In this document: piece by piece, positions 36,830 to 45,726 of the stretch
Position numbering within the stretch: position 1 is the first letter of the stretch
Layout of the letters: each line of letters starts with the position of its first letter
Source of the DNA: Rubrivirga sp. SAORIC476
GTDB taxonomy: Bacteria; Bacteroidota; Rhodothermia; Rhodothermales; Rubricoccaceae
Length of the DNA: 64,000 nt
Assembly (NCBI RefSeq): GCF_002283555.1
Contig: NZ_MVOI01000006.1
Coordinates: 1-64,000 of the forward strand
Reading direction: 5' to 3'
Notes under the pieces: generated by a model
The model's database searches: none
What the model saw: the letters and a program-made list of their open reading frames with translations, nothing else
Told to the model about the DNA's origin: nothing
Translations under genes and position numbers: made by a program

Positions 36830-39328
36830 ATGCGCCTGGCTTCCCTCGTCGCCCTCGTCTCTCTCGTCAGCTTCGCGGGTGCCCACGCGCAGTCGGTCGT
36901 CGTCAACGAACTGCTCGCGTCCAACGCGACGACGCTCGCCGACCCCGACTTCGGGGACTACGGCGACTGGATCGAACTCTACAACCCCGCGAGCACGCCC
37001 GCCGATCTCAGCGGCTACTACCTCACCGACGACTTCGACGAGCCGACCCGCTGGCGCATCCCGGACGGGACCGTGCTCGCGCCGGGCGGCTTCCTCGTGG
37101 TCTGGACCGATGACGAGGACACGGGCCCGCCGGCCACGATCGCGCTGCACACCGACTTCAAGCTGTCCGGTGGCGGCGAGCAGGTCGGCCTGTTCGACCC
37201 CGCGGGGGCTGTCGTCGACACGCTGACGTTCGGCGAGCAGACGACCGACATCTCCTATGGTCGGTACCCGGACGGCGCCGCCGACCGCGGCGTCTTCCCC
37301 ACGCCGACGCCTGGCGCGGCCAACGACACCGCGCCTGGCGGCGACGTGCTGGAGGTCCCGACGGTGTCGCTGGAGAGCGGCTTCTACGGCAGCGGCGAGT
37401 CGGTCGAGCTGGGGGCCGAGGCGGGGGCCACCATCCGCTACACGCTGGACGGGTCGCCGCCCTCTGAGGCTTCTCCGGCGTACACCGCGCCGCTGGCGCT
37501 CTCCGCGACGACGGTGCTTCGGGCGGCGGCCTTCGCGCCGGACGCCGAGGCCAGCCCCGTCGTCACGCGAACGTTCTTCGTGGGCGAGGGAGGGGCGCTG
37601 CCGGTGATCTCGCTCGTGACCGACCCGGCGGGCTTCTTCAGCGACACGTCGGGCATCTACGTCGAAGGCACGAACGGCATTCCGGGACGCTGCCGGAGCT
37701 ACCCGGTCAACTGGAACCAGGACTGGGAGCGCGAGACGCAGTTCACGTTCTTCGAGCCCGACGGCGCGGGCGGCTTCGAGCGCGTGCTGGACCAGGGCGC
37801 AGGCGTCGCCATCTTCGGCGGCTGCAGCCGCATCTATCCCCAGAAGTCCCTCGAACTGCACGCTCGGAGCCGGTACGGGGCGTCCGACTTCGCGTACCGC
37901 TTCTTCGACGGTGTCGACATCGAGAGCTTCGACGACCTCGTGCTGCGGAGCTCGGCGCAGGACTGGTGGCGGACCATGTTCCGCGACGGCATGATCCAGA
38001 CGGTCACGCGCCACATGGACCTCGACGGGCAGGCCTACCGGCCCACGGTCGTCTTCCTGAACGGCGAGTACTGGGGCATCCACAACCTGCGCGAGAAGCT
38101 CAACGCGGACTACGTCGCCGGCCACTACGGCATCGCCGACGACGACGTGGAGCTGATCGAGGGGACGTGGGGCGGCCAGTCGGAGCACTACGACGCCTTC
38201 TCGGACTTCCTCGACGCCAACGACCTCAACGACCCCGACGCGTTCGCGTACGTGGAGACGCAGATGGACGTCGACCAGTACCTCAGCTACCTCGTCGCCG
38301 AGATCTACAGTGCCAATGCGGACTGGCCCGGCAACAACCTCAAGCTGTGGCGTCCGCGCACCGCGGAGGGCCGCTGGCGCTGGATGCTCTTCGACACCGA
38401 CTTCGGCTTCGGCGGCAACGCCAACGGCCAGGCGAGCAGCAACACGCTCGCTCTCGCGACGGAGCCCAACGGCACGGACTGGCCGAACCCGGCCTGGTCC
38501 ACGCATCTCTTCCGCCGCCTGCTGACGAACGACGGCTTCCGGCACGCCTTCATCCAGCGCCTCGCGGCACACATGACCACGACGTTCGAGCAGGAGCGCG
38601 TCGTGGGGGTGATCGACAGCCTCCAGGCGGCCATCGCGCCCGAGATGCCGCGCCACACGACGCGCTGGCCGCAGTCGGTGTCGTTCGGGTCGAGCTGGGA
38701 GGGCAACGTCCAGATCATGCGCGACTTCGCGCGCGACCGCGCCGTGAAGGTACGCGGGCACGTGAATGGCTACTTCGACGAGGTCTCCGGTTCGGCCCGC
38801 CTCGACGTGGGCGTGGCGGGCGGCGGACAGGTGATCGCGGAGGGCGTCCCGCTACCTCGCCAGGACCCGGCGGCGCCGTTCGAGTCCGTCTTCTTCCGCG
38901 GCGTCCCGGTGCGCCTGACCGCCGTGCCCGATGAGGGCTACTACTTCGTCGGCTGGTCTGGCGCGGCGAATGGCACCGAGCGCGACGCGTCGGTGGTGCT
39001 GACCGGGACGGCGGCGCTCACGGCCACGTTCGCGCTCGGGACGGATCGGGACGAGGCCGCCCTCGCGCAGACGACCCTCGGCCCGGCCTACCCGAACCCG
39101 GCCTCCGGCACGGCGACGGTCGAGGTGACGATGGCCGCGCCGGGTCCGCTCACGGTCCGCCTGGTGGACATGCTCGGCCGCGAGGTCGCCACGCTGGCCG
39201 ACGGGCCGACGGCGGCGGGGAGGCACCGGCTGTCGGTCGACACGCGCGGGTTGCCGAGCGGCGTCTACACGGTCGTGATGGCATCGGGCGACGTGCGCGC
39301 GTCGCGTCGGGTGGTCGTGGTGCGGTAG
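36830..39328 (+). CDS. Secreted CotH-kinase protein with lamin-tail domain, T9SS sorted
   Basis: 832-residue exported protein. Signal peptide (MRLASLVALVSLVSFAGAHA), lamin-tail domain at about 22-150 (VVVNELLASNATTLADPDFG, DWIELYNPAS), a chitobiase/Fn3-associated fold at about 175-245 (IRYTLDGSPPSEASPAYTAP), then CotH kinase at about 255-610. CotH landmarks are GGCSRIYPQKSLELHARSRY, VFLNGEYWGIHNLREKLN and the metal-binding MLFDTDFGFGG. A bacterial Ig/InlB-type repeat follows (VRLTAVPDEGYYFVGWSG), and the T9SS type A domain closes (AYPNPASGTATVEVTMAAPG ... VVMASG). CotH-family proteins phosphorylate secreted or spore proteins; here the kinase itself is predicted to be outside the cell, where ATP supply is unclear. 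It is a single gene with its own promoter box, closed by a palindromic hairpin. Confidence 0.92.
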   Translation: MRLASLVALVSLVSFAGAHAQSVVVNELLASNATTLADPDFGDYGDWIELYNPASTPADLSGYYLTDDFDEPTRWRIPDGTVLAPGGFLVVWTDDEDTGPPATIALHTDFKLSGGGEQVGLFDPAGAVVDTLTFGEQTTDISYGRYPDGAADRGVFPTPTPGAANDTAPGGDVLEVPTVSLESGFYGSGESVELGAEAGATIRYTLDGSPPSEASPAYTAPLALSATTVLRAAAFAPDAEASPVVTRTFFVGEGGALPVISLVTDPAGFFSDTSGIYVEGTNGIPGRCRSYPVNWNQDWERETQFTFFEPDGAGGFERVLDQGAGVAIFGGCSRIYPQKSLELHARSRYGASDFAYRFFDGVDIESFDDLVLRSSAQDWWRTMFRDGMIQTVTRHMDLDGQAYRPTVVFLNGEYWGIHNLREKLNADYVAGHYGIADDDVELIEGTWGGQSEHYDAFSDFLDANDLNDPDAFAYVETQMDVDQYLSYLVAEIYSANADWPGNNLKLWRPRTAEGRWRWMLFDTDFGFGGNANGQASSNTLALATEPNGTDWPNPAWSTHLFRRLLTNDGFRHAFIQRLAAHMTTTFEQERVVGVIDSLQAAIAPEMPRHTTRWPQSVSFGSSWEGNVQIMRDFARDRAVKVRGHVNGYFDEVSGSARLDVGVAGGGQVIAEGVPLPRQDPAAPFESVFFRGVPVRLTAVPDEGYYFVGWSGAANGTERDASVVLTGTAALTATFALGTDRDEAALAQTTLGPAYPNPASGTATVEVTMAAPGPLTVRLVDMLGREVATLADGPTAAGRHRLSVDTRGLPSGVYTVVMASGDVRASRRVVVVR

Positions 39329-39331
39329 CCT

Positions 39332-39347
39332 GCCTCGGCGCCGAGGC
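39332..39347. terminator. Perfect 16-nt palindrome between convergent genes
   Basis: GCCTCGGCGCCGAGGC (39332-39347) lies in the 27-bp gap between the convergent CotH and PBP genes. The cleanest member of the palindrome family. Confidence 0.65.
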
Positions 39348-39355
39348 GGGGGGAG

Positions 39356-42262
39356 CTAGAAGCCGATTCGGCCCCCGTCGCCAGACCGGGGCGACTCCTG
39401 CGGCTGGGGCGCGGGCGGCGCCTCCGGTGCGACCGGGGCTTCGTCCAGCGGCTCCAGCCTGAAGTCGCCATCGCCCACGAACTCGTCCTCGAACGGACCG
39501 GCGCGGCGGGCATCCTCCTCGCGCTTGTCGTCGCGGAAGGCGTCGGCGATCTCGCGCTCGATCTCGCGGCGGGCCTCGGCGATGGCCCGGTCGCGGACGC
39601 CCGCGACGCGGTCGGCCCAGCCGTCGCGCCAGCCGTTGCGGTCCACCTCGCGGGCGGCGCGGCGGAGCACCTCGCGGGCGGCCTCCCGCAGGATCGGGTC
39701 GTCGATCTGGTCCAGCTCGTCGAAGGCGTCGTCGAGCCATTCCTCGTTCTCGGCGAGGATCTCCTCACGCCGGCTCCGCGTGTCGCGGCGGTCGGGGAGG
39801 GGGTAGATCTCGTCGTCGCGCGGGTCGAGGCCGCGCCCGGGCGTGCGCGGGCCGTAGCCGTCCGGCACGTCCGCCTCGCCGCCGAAGAGACGGTCGCCGA
39901 CGCCCGCGAGCCAGTCTGCAACGCGGTCCCAGACGCCCGGTCCGTCGGCCTCGGGGTCCGGCTGGGGGAAGGCGAGGTTCGTGTCGACGAGGCCGTCGCG
40001 CTGGAACGTCCGGTTGAGGTCGCCGACGAGGCGGAGCGCGTTGTGGCCGCCCTGGCCCCAGTACGATGAGCGGAAGGTGACCCGCGGGTCGTCGAAGCCG
40101 ACCCACGCGCCGGTGACGAGGTCGGGCCGCATGAGGAGGAACCAGCCGTCGGCGCCGTCCTGCGTGGTGCCCGTCTTGCCCGCGAGGTCGCCGCGGCCGC
40201 TGAAGGCCGACCGGATCTCGGTGCCCGTGCCGCGGTCCACGACGCCGCGCATCATGTCGAGCAGGTCGACGGCCACCTCGGGGTCCAGCGCGCGGTCGGC
40301 GTCGGGTTCGAAGCGGGCGATCTCGTTGCCGTCGCGGTCCGTGATGTGGGTGACGGTGACCGGATCGCGCCGCGTGCCGCCCGAGGCGATCGTGGCGTAT
40401 GCGCCCGTCAGCTCCAGCAGCGACACGTCGCTCGTGCCGAGGGCCAGCGACGGGACCGCCTCCAGGTCGCTCGTGATGCCCATCCGCCGGGCCGTCCGCG
40501 CCATGTCTCTCGCGCCGACCTCGTCGACCAGCCGCGCGGCGATGGTGTTCTTGGAGGACGCGAGGCCGTCGCGCAGCGAGATCATCTCGCCGGAGGACTG
40601 ACCGCTGGCGTTCGCCGGCTGCCAGATCACGCCGTCGGCCATCTCAATGGACACGTCCTCGTCGGGCAGCACGTCGTCCGGGCGGAAGCCCTCTTCGAGG
40701 GCGCGTGCGTAGAGGAACGGCTTGAACGTCGAGCCCGGCTGGCGGCGAGCGCGGGCCACGTGGTCGTAGGCCGAGCGCGCGAACGAGCGGCTGCCGATCC
40801 ACACCTTCACGTGTCCGGTCTCGGGCTTGATGGCCGTCATCGCGACCTCCAGCCGCATCTTGACCGCGCGGAGCGAGTCGACGAACGACTCGGTGCTGCG
40901 GAGACGCTCCAGCACGGCCGCCGGCTCCTCGCCCGCGTCGACCGCCCGGCGGTACGTCTCGGTGCCGCGGACGAACGCGTCGGCGGCGTCGCGGCGGAGC
41001 GTCCAGAAGCGCTCGAAGGGCTCGGTGGTGCGGGACGCCGTCACGTAGGGCGCCGTGGTGGTGCCGAGGCGGGAGACCTCGGCCCGCCCCCACTCCACGT
41101 CGGCCACGGCCTGGAGCGCGTCGCCGAAGCGGGTGGCCGTCTCCTGCGCGTCCTGCTGCATCCGCCAGTCGAGCGTCGTGTGGATGGTCAGCCCGTCGCC
41201 GTAGAGGCTGTAGCCGGTGCGGTCGGCCCAGGCCTCCAGCCGCACGCGGACGTGCTCGGTGAAGTGGGGCGCGCGGCTGCGCTGGATCGACTGGCGCTCG
41301 AAGCGGAGGCCGAGCGGCTGCTCGCGCAGGTCGGCCGCCTCCGCCTCGGGCAGGTCGCCGAAGCGGACCATCTGGCCCAGCACCACGTTGCGCCGCGCCA
41401 GCGCTCGCTCCGGGTGGCGGTACGGGTTGTAGGACGAGGTGCCCTTCAGCATGCCGACGAGCGTCGCGGCCTGGAGCCGGTCGAGGTCGTCGGCCGAGGT
41501 CGAGAAGTAGGTCCGCGCGGCCATCTCGATGCCGTGCGCGTTGTACAGGAACGGGACCGTGTTGAGGTACAGCTCCAGGATCTCGTCCTTCGTGTAGACG
41601 CCCTCGATCTTGCGAGCCGTGATGGCCTCGCGGATCTTGCGCGTCACCGAGGCGCTGTTGCCGATGTCGTCCGGGAAGAGGTTGCGCGCGAGCTGCTGGG
41701 TGATCGTGGACGCGCCCCGCAGGCCGTCGCCAGTCAGCGCGCCCTTGAACACGGCCGCCCAGCCGAGCAGGTCCACGCCGCCGTGCGAGCGGAAGCGCCG
41801 GTCCTCGGTCGCGATCAGCGCGTCGACGACGTGGGGCGAGATGTCGTCCAGGGAGCGCCACTCGCGGCCCTGGCGGGCGTAGCGCGTCAGCTCGACGCCG
41901 TCGGCCGAGACGACGACCGAGGGGTCGATCTCGCGTGCATTCCGAAGGTCGCGGACGCTCGGCGTGAACGGCCACAGCAGGATCGTGTAGCCCATCAGCA
42001 GGAGCAGCCCCACCACGCCCATCACGGTCCCGAGGCCGGCCAGCCCGCCTGTGGTCCACAGCGCGCGCTTCGGCTTCGAAAGGTCGGGGTCGCGCACCTT
42101 GCCCCAGATGTAAACGGCCTTCGTGCGCAGCCACGTCCAGATCGCGACGGTGATCCGGCGGACGTGCGTCCACCACCACGTCAGCGCGCGACGCCAGCGG
42201 GGCGAAGGGCCGGACGCTGGGGACGGCGTCGGAGCAGGGGAGGGGGACGGGACGTCGGGCAT
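39356..42262 (-). CDS. Class A penicillin-binding protein (PBP1A-like)
   Basis: 968-residue bifunctional peptidoglycan synthase of the inner membrane. A Pro/Ser-rich cytoplasmic start and basic stretch precede one helix at about 72-97. The GT51 glycosyltransferase has catalytic Glu153 (ATEDRRFRSHGG), GASTITQQLARNLF and the KIREAITARKIEG region. The transpeptidase has Ser511 and Lys514 in PGSTFKPF, the SKN motif (SSKNTIAARL) and Lys696 in AGKTGT. About 190 residues follow the catalytic domain, rich in charged residues with a long helical stretch (REEILAENEEWLDDAFDELD, REIEREIADAFRDDKREEDA) and a Pro-rich end; this tail is longer than in E. coli PBP1A and looks lineage-specific. The gene is on the same strand as the kinase operon upstream, separated by a hairpin. 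Confidence 0.96.
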   Translation of the reverse strand: MPDVPSPSPAPTPSPASGPSPRWRRALTWWWTHVRRITVAIWTWLRTKAVYIWGKVRDPDLSKPKRALWTTGGLAGLGTVMGVVGLLLLMGYTILLWPFTPSVRDLRNAREIDPSVVVSADGVELTRYARQGREWRSLDDISPHVVDALIATEDRRFRSHGGVDLLGWAAVFKGALTGDGLRGASTITQQLARNLFPDDIGNSASVTRKIREAITARKIEGVYTKDEILELYLNTVPFLYNAHGIEMAARTYFSTSADDLDRLQAATLVGMLKGTSSYNPYRHPERALARRNVVLGQMVRFGDLPEAEAADLREQPLGLRFERQSIQRSRAPHFTEHVRVRLEAWADRTGYSLYGDGLTIHTTLDWRMQQDAQETATRFGDALQAVADVEWGRAEVSRLGTTTAPYVTASRTTEPFERFWTLRRDAADAFVRGTETYRRAVDAGEEPAAVLERLRSTESFVDSLRAVKMRLEVAMTAIKPETGHVKVWIGSRSFARSAYDHVARARRQPGSTFKPFLYARALEEGFRPDDVLPDEDVSIEMADGVIWQPANASGQSSGEMISLRDGLASSKNTIAARLVDEVGARDMARTARRMGITSDLEAVPSLALGTSDVSLLELTGAYATIASGGTRRDPVTVTHITDRDGNEIARFEPDADRALDPEVAVDLLDMMRGVVDRGTGTEIRSAFSGRGDLAGKTGTTQDGADGWFLLMRPDLVTGAWVGFDDPRVTFRSSYWGQGGHNALRLVGDLNRTFQRDGLVDTNLAFPQPDPEADGPGVWDRVADWLAGVGDRLFGGEADVPDGYGPRTPGRGLDPRDDEIYPLPDRRDTRSRREEILAENEEWLDDAFDELDQIDDPILREAAREVLRRAAREVDRNGWRDGWADRVAGVRDRAIAEARREIEREIADAFRDDKREEDARRAGPFEDEFVGDGDFRLEPLDEAPVAPEAPPAPQPQESPRSGDGGRIGF

Positions 42263-42272
42263 GGGGGGACGA

Positions 42273-42307
42273 GCGCGGCCTGCCCCCTACGGGCGAGGAG
42301 GCCGCGC
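42273..42307 (-). terminator. Terminator of the sigma-kinase operon
   Basis: GCGCGGCCT (42273-42281) pairs perfectly with AGGCCGCGC (42299-42307), with an inner GCCC/GGGC. It lies 76 nt beyond the kinase stop and immediately upstream of the PBP start, so it could also be part of the PBP leader. Confidence 0.5.
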
Positions 42308-42382
42308 GGATGCGCTCCCCTCAACGGACGGACCCGGCGCTCCGTGTCCGCGTCTCCTTCCGCAGCCCTCGTCCGGCGGGGG

Positions 42383-44995
42383 CTATCCCTCGTCCAGTTC
42401 CGCCAGCCGCCGCCGGTGGGGCTCGGCCCGAGCGTCGCGGTCGGTCGCCTCGTACAGCTCCACGAGGCGTCGGAGTGCGGCGGCCTCTGGGCCGGAGGCC
42501 GCGCGGATCGTTCGGTAGCCGTCCACCAGCAGCGGCTCGGCCTCGGCGAGGCGTCCCTGGCGCATCAGGCACTCGCCGAGCGCACTCTGCGACACGCCCG
42601 TCTGCCACGCATCGGGGCCCAGCGCGTCGCGCCGGCTGGCCAGGACGCGCCGCAGGATGGGCTCGCCTTCGCGCGCGCGTCCCGACCGCGCCAGCTCGTA
42701 GCCGAGGCCGCTGAGGGCATCCTGAATGGCCGGGTGATCGGCGGGGAGCGCCGTCCGGAAGACGCCGAGCGCCTCGCGGTAGGCCGCGACCGCGGAGTCG
42801 GGCCGACCGGCCTGTCCGTGCGTGATGCCGAGCTGATGGAGGTTGAATCCGACGTACGGGTGGGTCTCGCCGAGGTGCTCTCGATCCCAGGCGACGATCC
42901 AGCGGAACGTCTCGGCCGCTTCGTCGAGGCGGCCCCGGTCACGAGCGAGCGTGGCGAGGTGAAAGCGCGCCGTGACCGTGTAGACGTGGTCGTCGCCCAG
43001 CGCGTCCTGCCGGATGCGGTAGACCTCGTCGAACTGTTCTTCGGCACCCGCGAGGTCGTCTTGCTGACGGAGGGAGACGCCGAGCATCTCGCGCGTTGTG
43101 GCCACGCGCAACGGGCCTGCGTCTGGAGCCGACCGCTGGAGCGCGAGCGCATGGCGGAAGAACGGCTCGGCCTCGGCAGGCTGCCCTCGGTCCTGATCCA
43201 CACGACCCTGTTCGAGCAGGATGGCGGCGGCGTCGAGCGGATCGGCGGCGCCCGCCACGTCGGCGGCAGCGAGGACGGCGGCGGCCTCGTCCAGCGCGCC
43301 GGTGCGGCGGAGCGCAGCCCCGAGGTGGAGGCGGGCCAGGATCTCGGCGTCGGGATCGCTCGCCTCGGTGACCGCGAGCGCCTCGCGCAGAAGGGGGATC
43401 GAGGATGCCGGCGCCTCGCCGAGGTAGCGGGCCTGGCCCCGGGCCATGAGCGCGCGCGCGAGCACGTCGGGCGCCCCCGCCTCGCGCGCCGCATCGACGG
43501 CGCCGGCCAGCACCGAGTCGGCCTCGGCGTAGAGGCTGAGCCCCTCGAACGCCTCGCCGATGGTCGTGAGCACGTCGGCGAGGGCGGCGGGCTGGGCGGC
43601 GAGGGTGGCGCGGGCGCGGTCGGCGCCGCGGAAGAGCAGGTCCCGGGCGCGGAGGGTGTCCGGCCGCTCTGTCGGGGAGGCGAACGGGTCGGCGGCGTCG
43701 AACAGGCTCGTCACGAACGCGGTGGTCGCCTCGGCTCGGTCGCGCTCGGTCTGCGCCGCGTCGCGCTCGGCGGAGACCCGGGCCGTCGTGACCGCCGCGC
43801 CGCCGAGCAGGGCCGCCAGCACGGCGACCGTCAGCCCGACGCCCAGCCGGTGCCGCGTCACGAAGCGCCCCATCCGGTACGTCGCCGACTCGGGGCGGGC
43901 GCGGAGCGGCAGCCGCTGACGGTAGCGGCGAAGGTCGTCCAGCAACGCCTCGGCCGACGCGTAGCGGCGCTCGGGGTCGGCGCGGAGCGCCGCGAGGGCG
44001 AGCGTGTCGAGGTCGCCGCGCAGTGTGCGTGCGAGCCGGTCGTAAGTCGTCCCCTTCGCCCGGGCCGCCGCTTCGGTGAGGGCACCGCTGGGCGCGACCG
44101 GGTCGGGCCCGGTGGGCCGCCCGCCCGTCAGCAGCTCGTACAGGATCACGCCCAGGGCGTAGACGTCGGCCGCGGTCGTGATCGGCTCGCCGCGCGCCTG
44201 TTCGGGGGCCGCGTACTCGGGCGTGAGGACGCGGTGCTCGGGCCGCGTCAGCGCGTCGGCGTCGGTGTCGAGAAGCCGTGCGATGCCGAAGTCCAGGAGC
44301 TTGACGTGGGGCACGCCTTCGGCCTCCGCCACCAGGACGTTGGACGGTTTGAGGTCGCGATGGACGACCAGCCGCCGGTGCGCGTAGGCGACCGCCTCCA
44401 CGGTCTGCTCGAACAGGTCCAGGCGGGCGGGGACGCCGAGGCGGTGCGCGTCGGCATAGACCGTGATCGGCTCGCCCTCGGCCAGTTCCATGGCCAGGAA
44501 CGGGCGGCCGTCGTCGTGGGCCCCGGCGTCCAGCAGACGGGCGACGTGGGGGTGGTCGAGTCCGGCCAGGATCCGACGCTCGGCGTGGAAGCGGCGCAGC
44601 ACCTCGTCGGTGTCCATGCCGCGCTTGACGAGCTTAAGAGCGACCTCTTTCTCGAACGTCCCGTCGGCGCGGGCCGCACGGTAGACGGCCCCCATGCCCC
44701 CCCGCCCCAACTCGCCGACGACCCGGTAGGCGCCGACGCGGGTACCGGGCTCCAGGCCGGGCTCGTCGCGGCCGACGGCGTCGAGCAGGCCCGAGGCGAA
44801 GTCGGCCGCGCTCTCGCCCAGTGCCCGCTCCGCCTCGGCGTCGGCGTGGAGCAGGGCGGTGACGGCGTGGTAGAGGGCGGGGTCGTCGCCGCACTCGGCG
44901 CGCAAGAACGCGGTGCGTTCGTCGGCCGGGCGCTGGAGCGCCGCGTCGAACAGGGCGTCGGCCTCGGCCCAGCGGTCGGGGGCGAGAGGGGGCAT
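42383..44995 (-). CDS. Membrane Ser/Thr protein kinase with C-terminal TPRs
   Basis: 870-residue PKN2-type kinase. Before the kinase domain lies a 75-residue helical segment (RWAEADALFDAALQRPADER) typical of kinases encoded next to ECF factors. The kinase domain (about 88-360) has the glycine loop (GELGRGGMGAVY), Lys121 (EVALKLV), catalytic Asp214 (HRDLKPSNVL), DFG Asp235 and TPEYAAPEQARGE. One membrane helix is at about 384-404, then a periplasmic TPR array (about 430-870, e.g. LGETHPYVGFNLHQLGITHG). Start taken at 44995, 16 bp after the sigma gene; an ATG at 45019 that overlaps the sigma stop is also possible. Co-transcribed with the ECF factor. Confidence 0.92.
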   Translation of the reverse strand: MPPLAPDRWAEADALFDAALQRPADERTAFLRAECGDDPALYHAVTALLHADAEAERALGESAADFASGLLDAVGRDEPGLEPGTRVGAYRVVGELGRGGMGAVYRAARADGTFEKEVALKLVKRGMDTDEVLRRFHAERRILAGLDHPHVARLLDAGAHDDGRPFLAMELAEGEPITVYADAHRLGVPARLDLFEQTVEAVAYAHRRLVVHRDLKPSNVLVAEAEGVPHVKLLDFGIARLLDTDADALTRPEHRVLTPEYAAPEQARGEPITTAADVYALGVILYELLTGGRPTGPDPVAPSGALTEAAARAKGTTYDRLARTLRGDLDTLALAALRADPERRYASAEALLDDLRRYRQRLPLRARPESATYRMGRFVTRHRLGVGLTVAVLAALLGGAAVTTARVSAERDAAQTERDRAEATTAFVTSLFDAADPFASPTERPDTLRARDLLFRGADRARATLAAQPAALADVLTTIGEAFEGLSLYAEADSVLAGAVDAAREAGAPDVLARALMARGQARYLGEAPASSIPLLREALAVTEASDPDAEILARLHLGAALRRTGALDEAAAVLAAADVAGAADPLDAAAILLEQGRVDQDRGQPAEAEPFFRHALALQRSAPDAGPLRVATTREMLGVSLRQQDDLAGAEEQFDEVYRIRQDALGDDHVYTVTARFHLATLARDRGRLDEAAETFRWIVAWDREHLGETHPYVGFNLHQLGITHGQAGRPDSAVAAYREALGVFRTALPADHPAIQDALSGLGYELARSGRAREGEPILRRVLASRRDALGPDAWQTGVSQSALGECLMRQGRLAEAEPLLVDGYRTIRAASGPEAAALRRLVELYEATDRDARAEPHRRRLAELDEG

Positions 44996-45011
44996 GGTGA
45001 TGGGGTCGGGG

Positions 45012-45623
45012 TCACCCATCGCTCGTGAGATCGGCCGACGGCGGATCACCGGCCTCCCCGTCTTGCATGAGCTGGTAGAGGTAGGCGCGGGCGCGGCGCC
45101 AGTCGCGCTTGACGGTCGGCACGGAGCGGCCGGTCGCCTCGGCCACCTCGTCGTGCGTCATGCCGCCGAAGAAGCGAAGCTCGACGGTCTCGGCGAGGCG
45201 CTCGCTCTGGGTCGCGAGCCGGTCGAGCGCGGCATCGAGGGCGAGCAGGTCGTGGGCGTCGGCCTCGCCGTCGGCGGCGACCGCCAGCGCCTCGTCGAGT
45301 GGGAGGTCGCGGGCCGCCCCGCCGCGCTTCCGGGCGGCTCGGTCGCGCGCGTAGTCGACCAGCACGAACCGCATCGCGCGGGCGGCGAGCGCGAAGAAGT
45401 GCGAGCGGTCCCGGAAGGGCGGCGTCTCGCCGGCGGTCAGCTTGAGGTACGCCTCGTGGACGACGGCCGTCGTGTTCAGCGTCTCGCCGGAGCGTCGGCG
45501 AAGCCGGGCGCGGGCGATCTGGCGGAGCTCGTCGTAGACGTGGGGCAGCAGGGCGTCCAGTGAGTCGCGGTCGCCGTCGCGCGCGGCGGCGATCAAACGT
45601 ATGGTGGGGGTGTCGGAGGTCAT
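45012..45623 (-). CDS. ECF sigma factor, kinase-linked type (TIGR02999-like)
   Basis: 203-residue sigma factor. Region 2 shows LLPHVYDELRQIARARLRRR, TTAVVHEAYLKL and DRSHFFALAARAMRFVLVDY; region 4 shows LAETVELRFFGGMTHDEVAE and RSVPTVKRDWRRARAYLY. The HEAYLKL and RSHFF.AA..MR.ILVDYAR patterns are those of the TIGR02999/acidobacterial-type ECF group, usually encoded with a Ser/Thr kinase, exactly as here. No anti-sigma factor is encoded; activation by kinase phosphorylation is the expected mechanism. Start at 45623 (MTSDTPTIRL) is chosen because the upstream reading crosses the promoter region. Confidence 0.94.
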   Translation of the reverse strand: MTSDTPTIRLIAAARDGDRDSLDALLPHVYDELRQIARARLRRRSGETLNTTAVVHEAYLKLTAGETPPFRDRSHFFALAARAMRFVLVDYARDRAARKRGGAARDLPLDEALAVAADGEADAHDLLALDAALDRLATQSERLAETVELRFFGGMTHDEVAEATGRSVPTVKRDWRRARAYLYQLMQDGEAGDPPSADLTSDG

Positions 45624-45640
45624 GGCCGCGGCATACCGCC

Positions 45641-45650
45641 CAAAAAAGTA
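45641..45650 (-). promoter_or_regulatory. Candidate -7 box of the ECF-kinase operon
   Basis: TACTTTTTTG on the minus strand, 17 nt before the ATG at 45623; an A/T-rich island unusual in this GC-rich sequence, close to TAnnTTTG with two extra T. Confidence 0.45.
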
Positions 45651-45726
45651 AAGCGGACACCGGTATGGCACGGTGATCCGACGGGGGGACATTTTCCGAG
45701 GGAAGAGAGAACCGCCCCGATCTGTC

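Noticed and set aside
40346-45028. A 1560-codon plus-strand frame opposite the PBP and Ser/Thr kinase genes
   Set aside because: Both minus-strand genes carry intact catalytic motifs; the long frame has low-complexity composition typical of GC-rich antisense.
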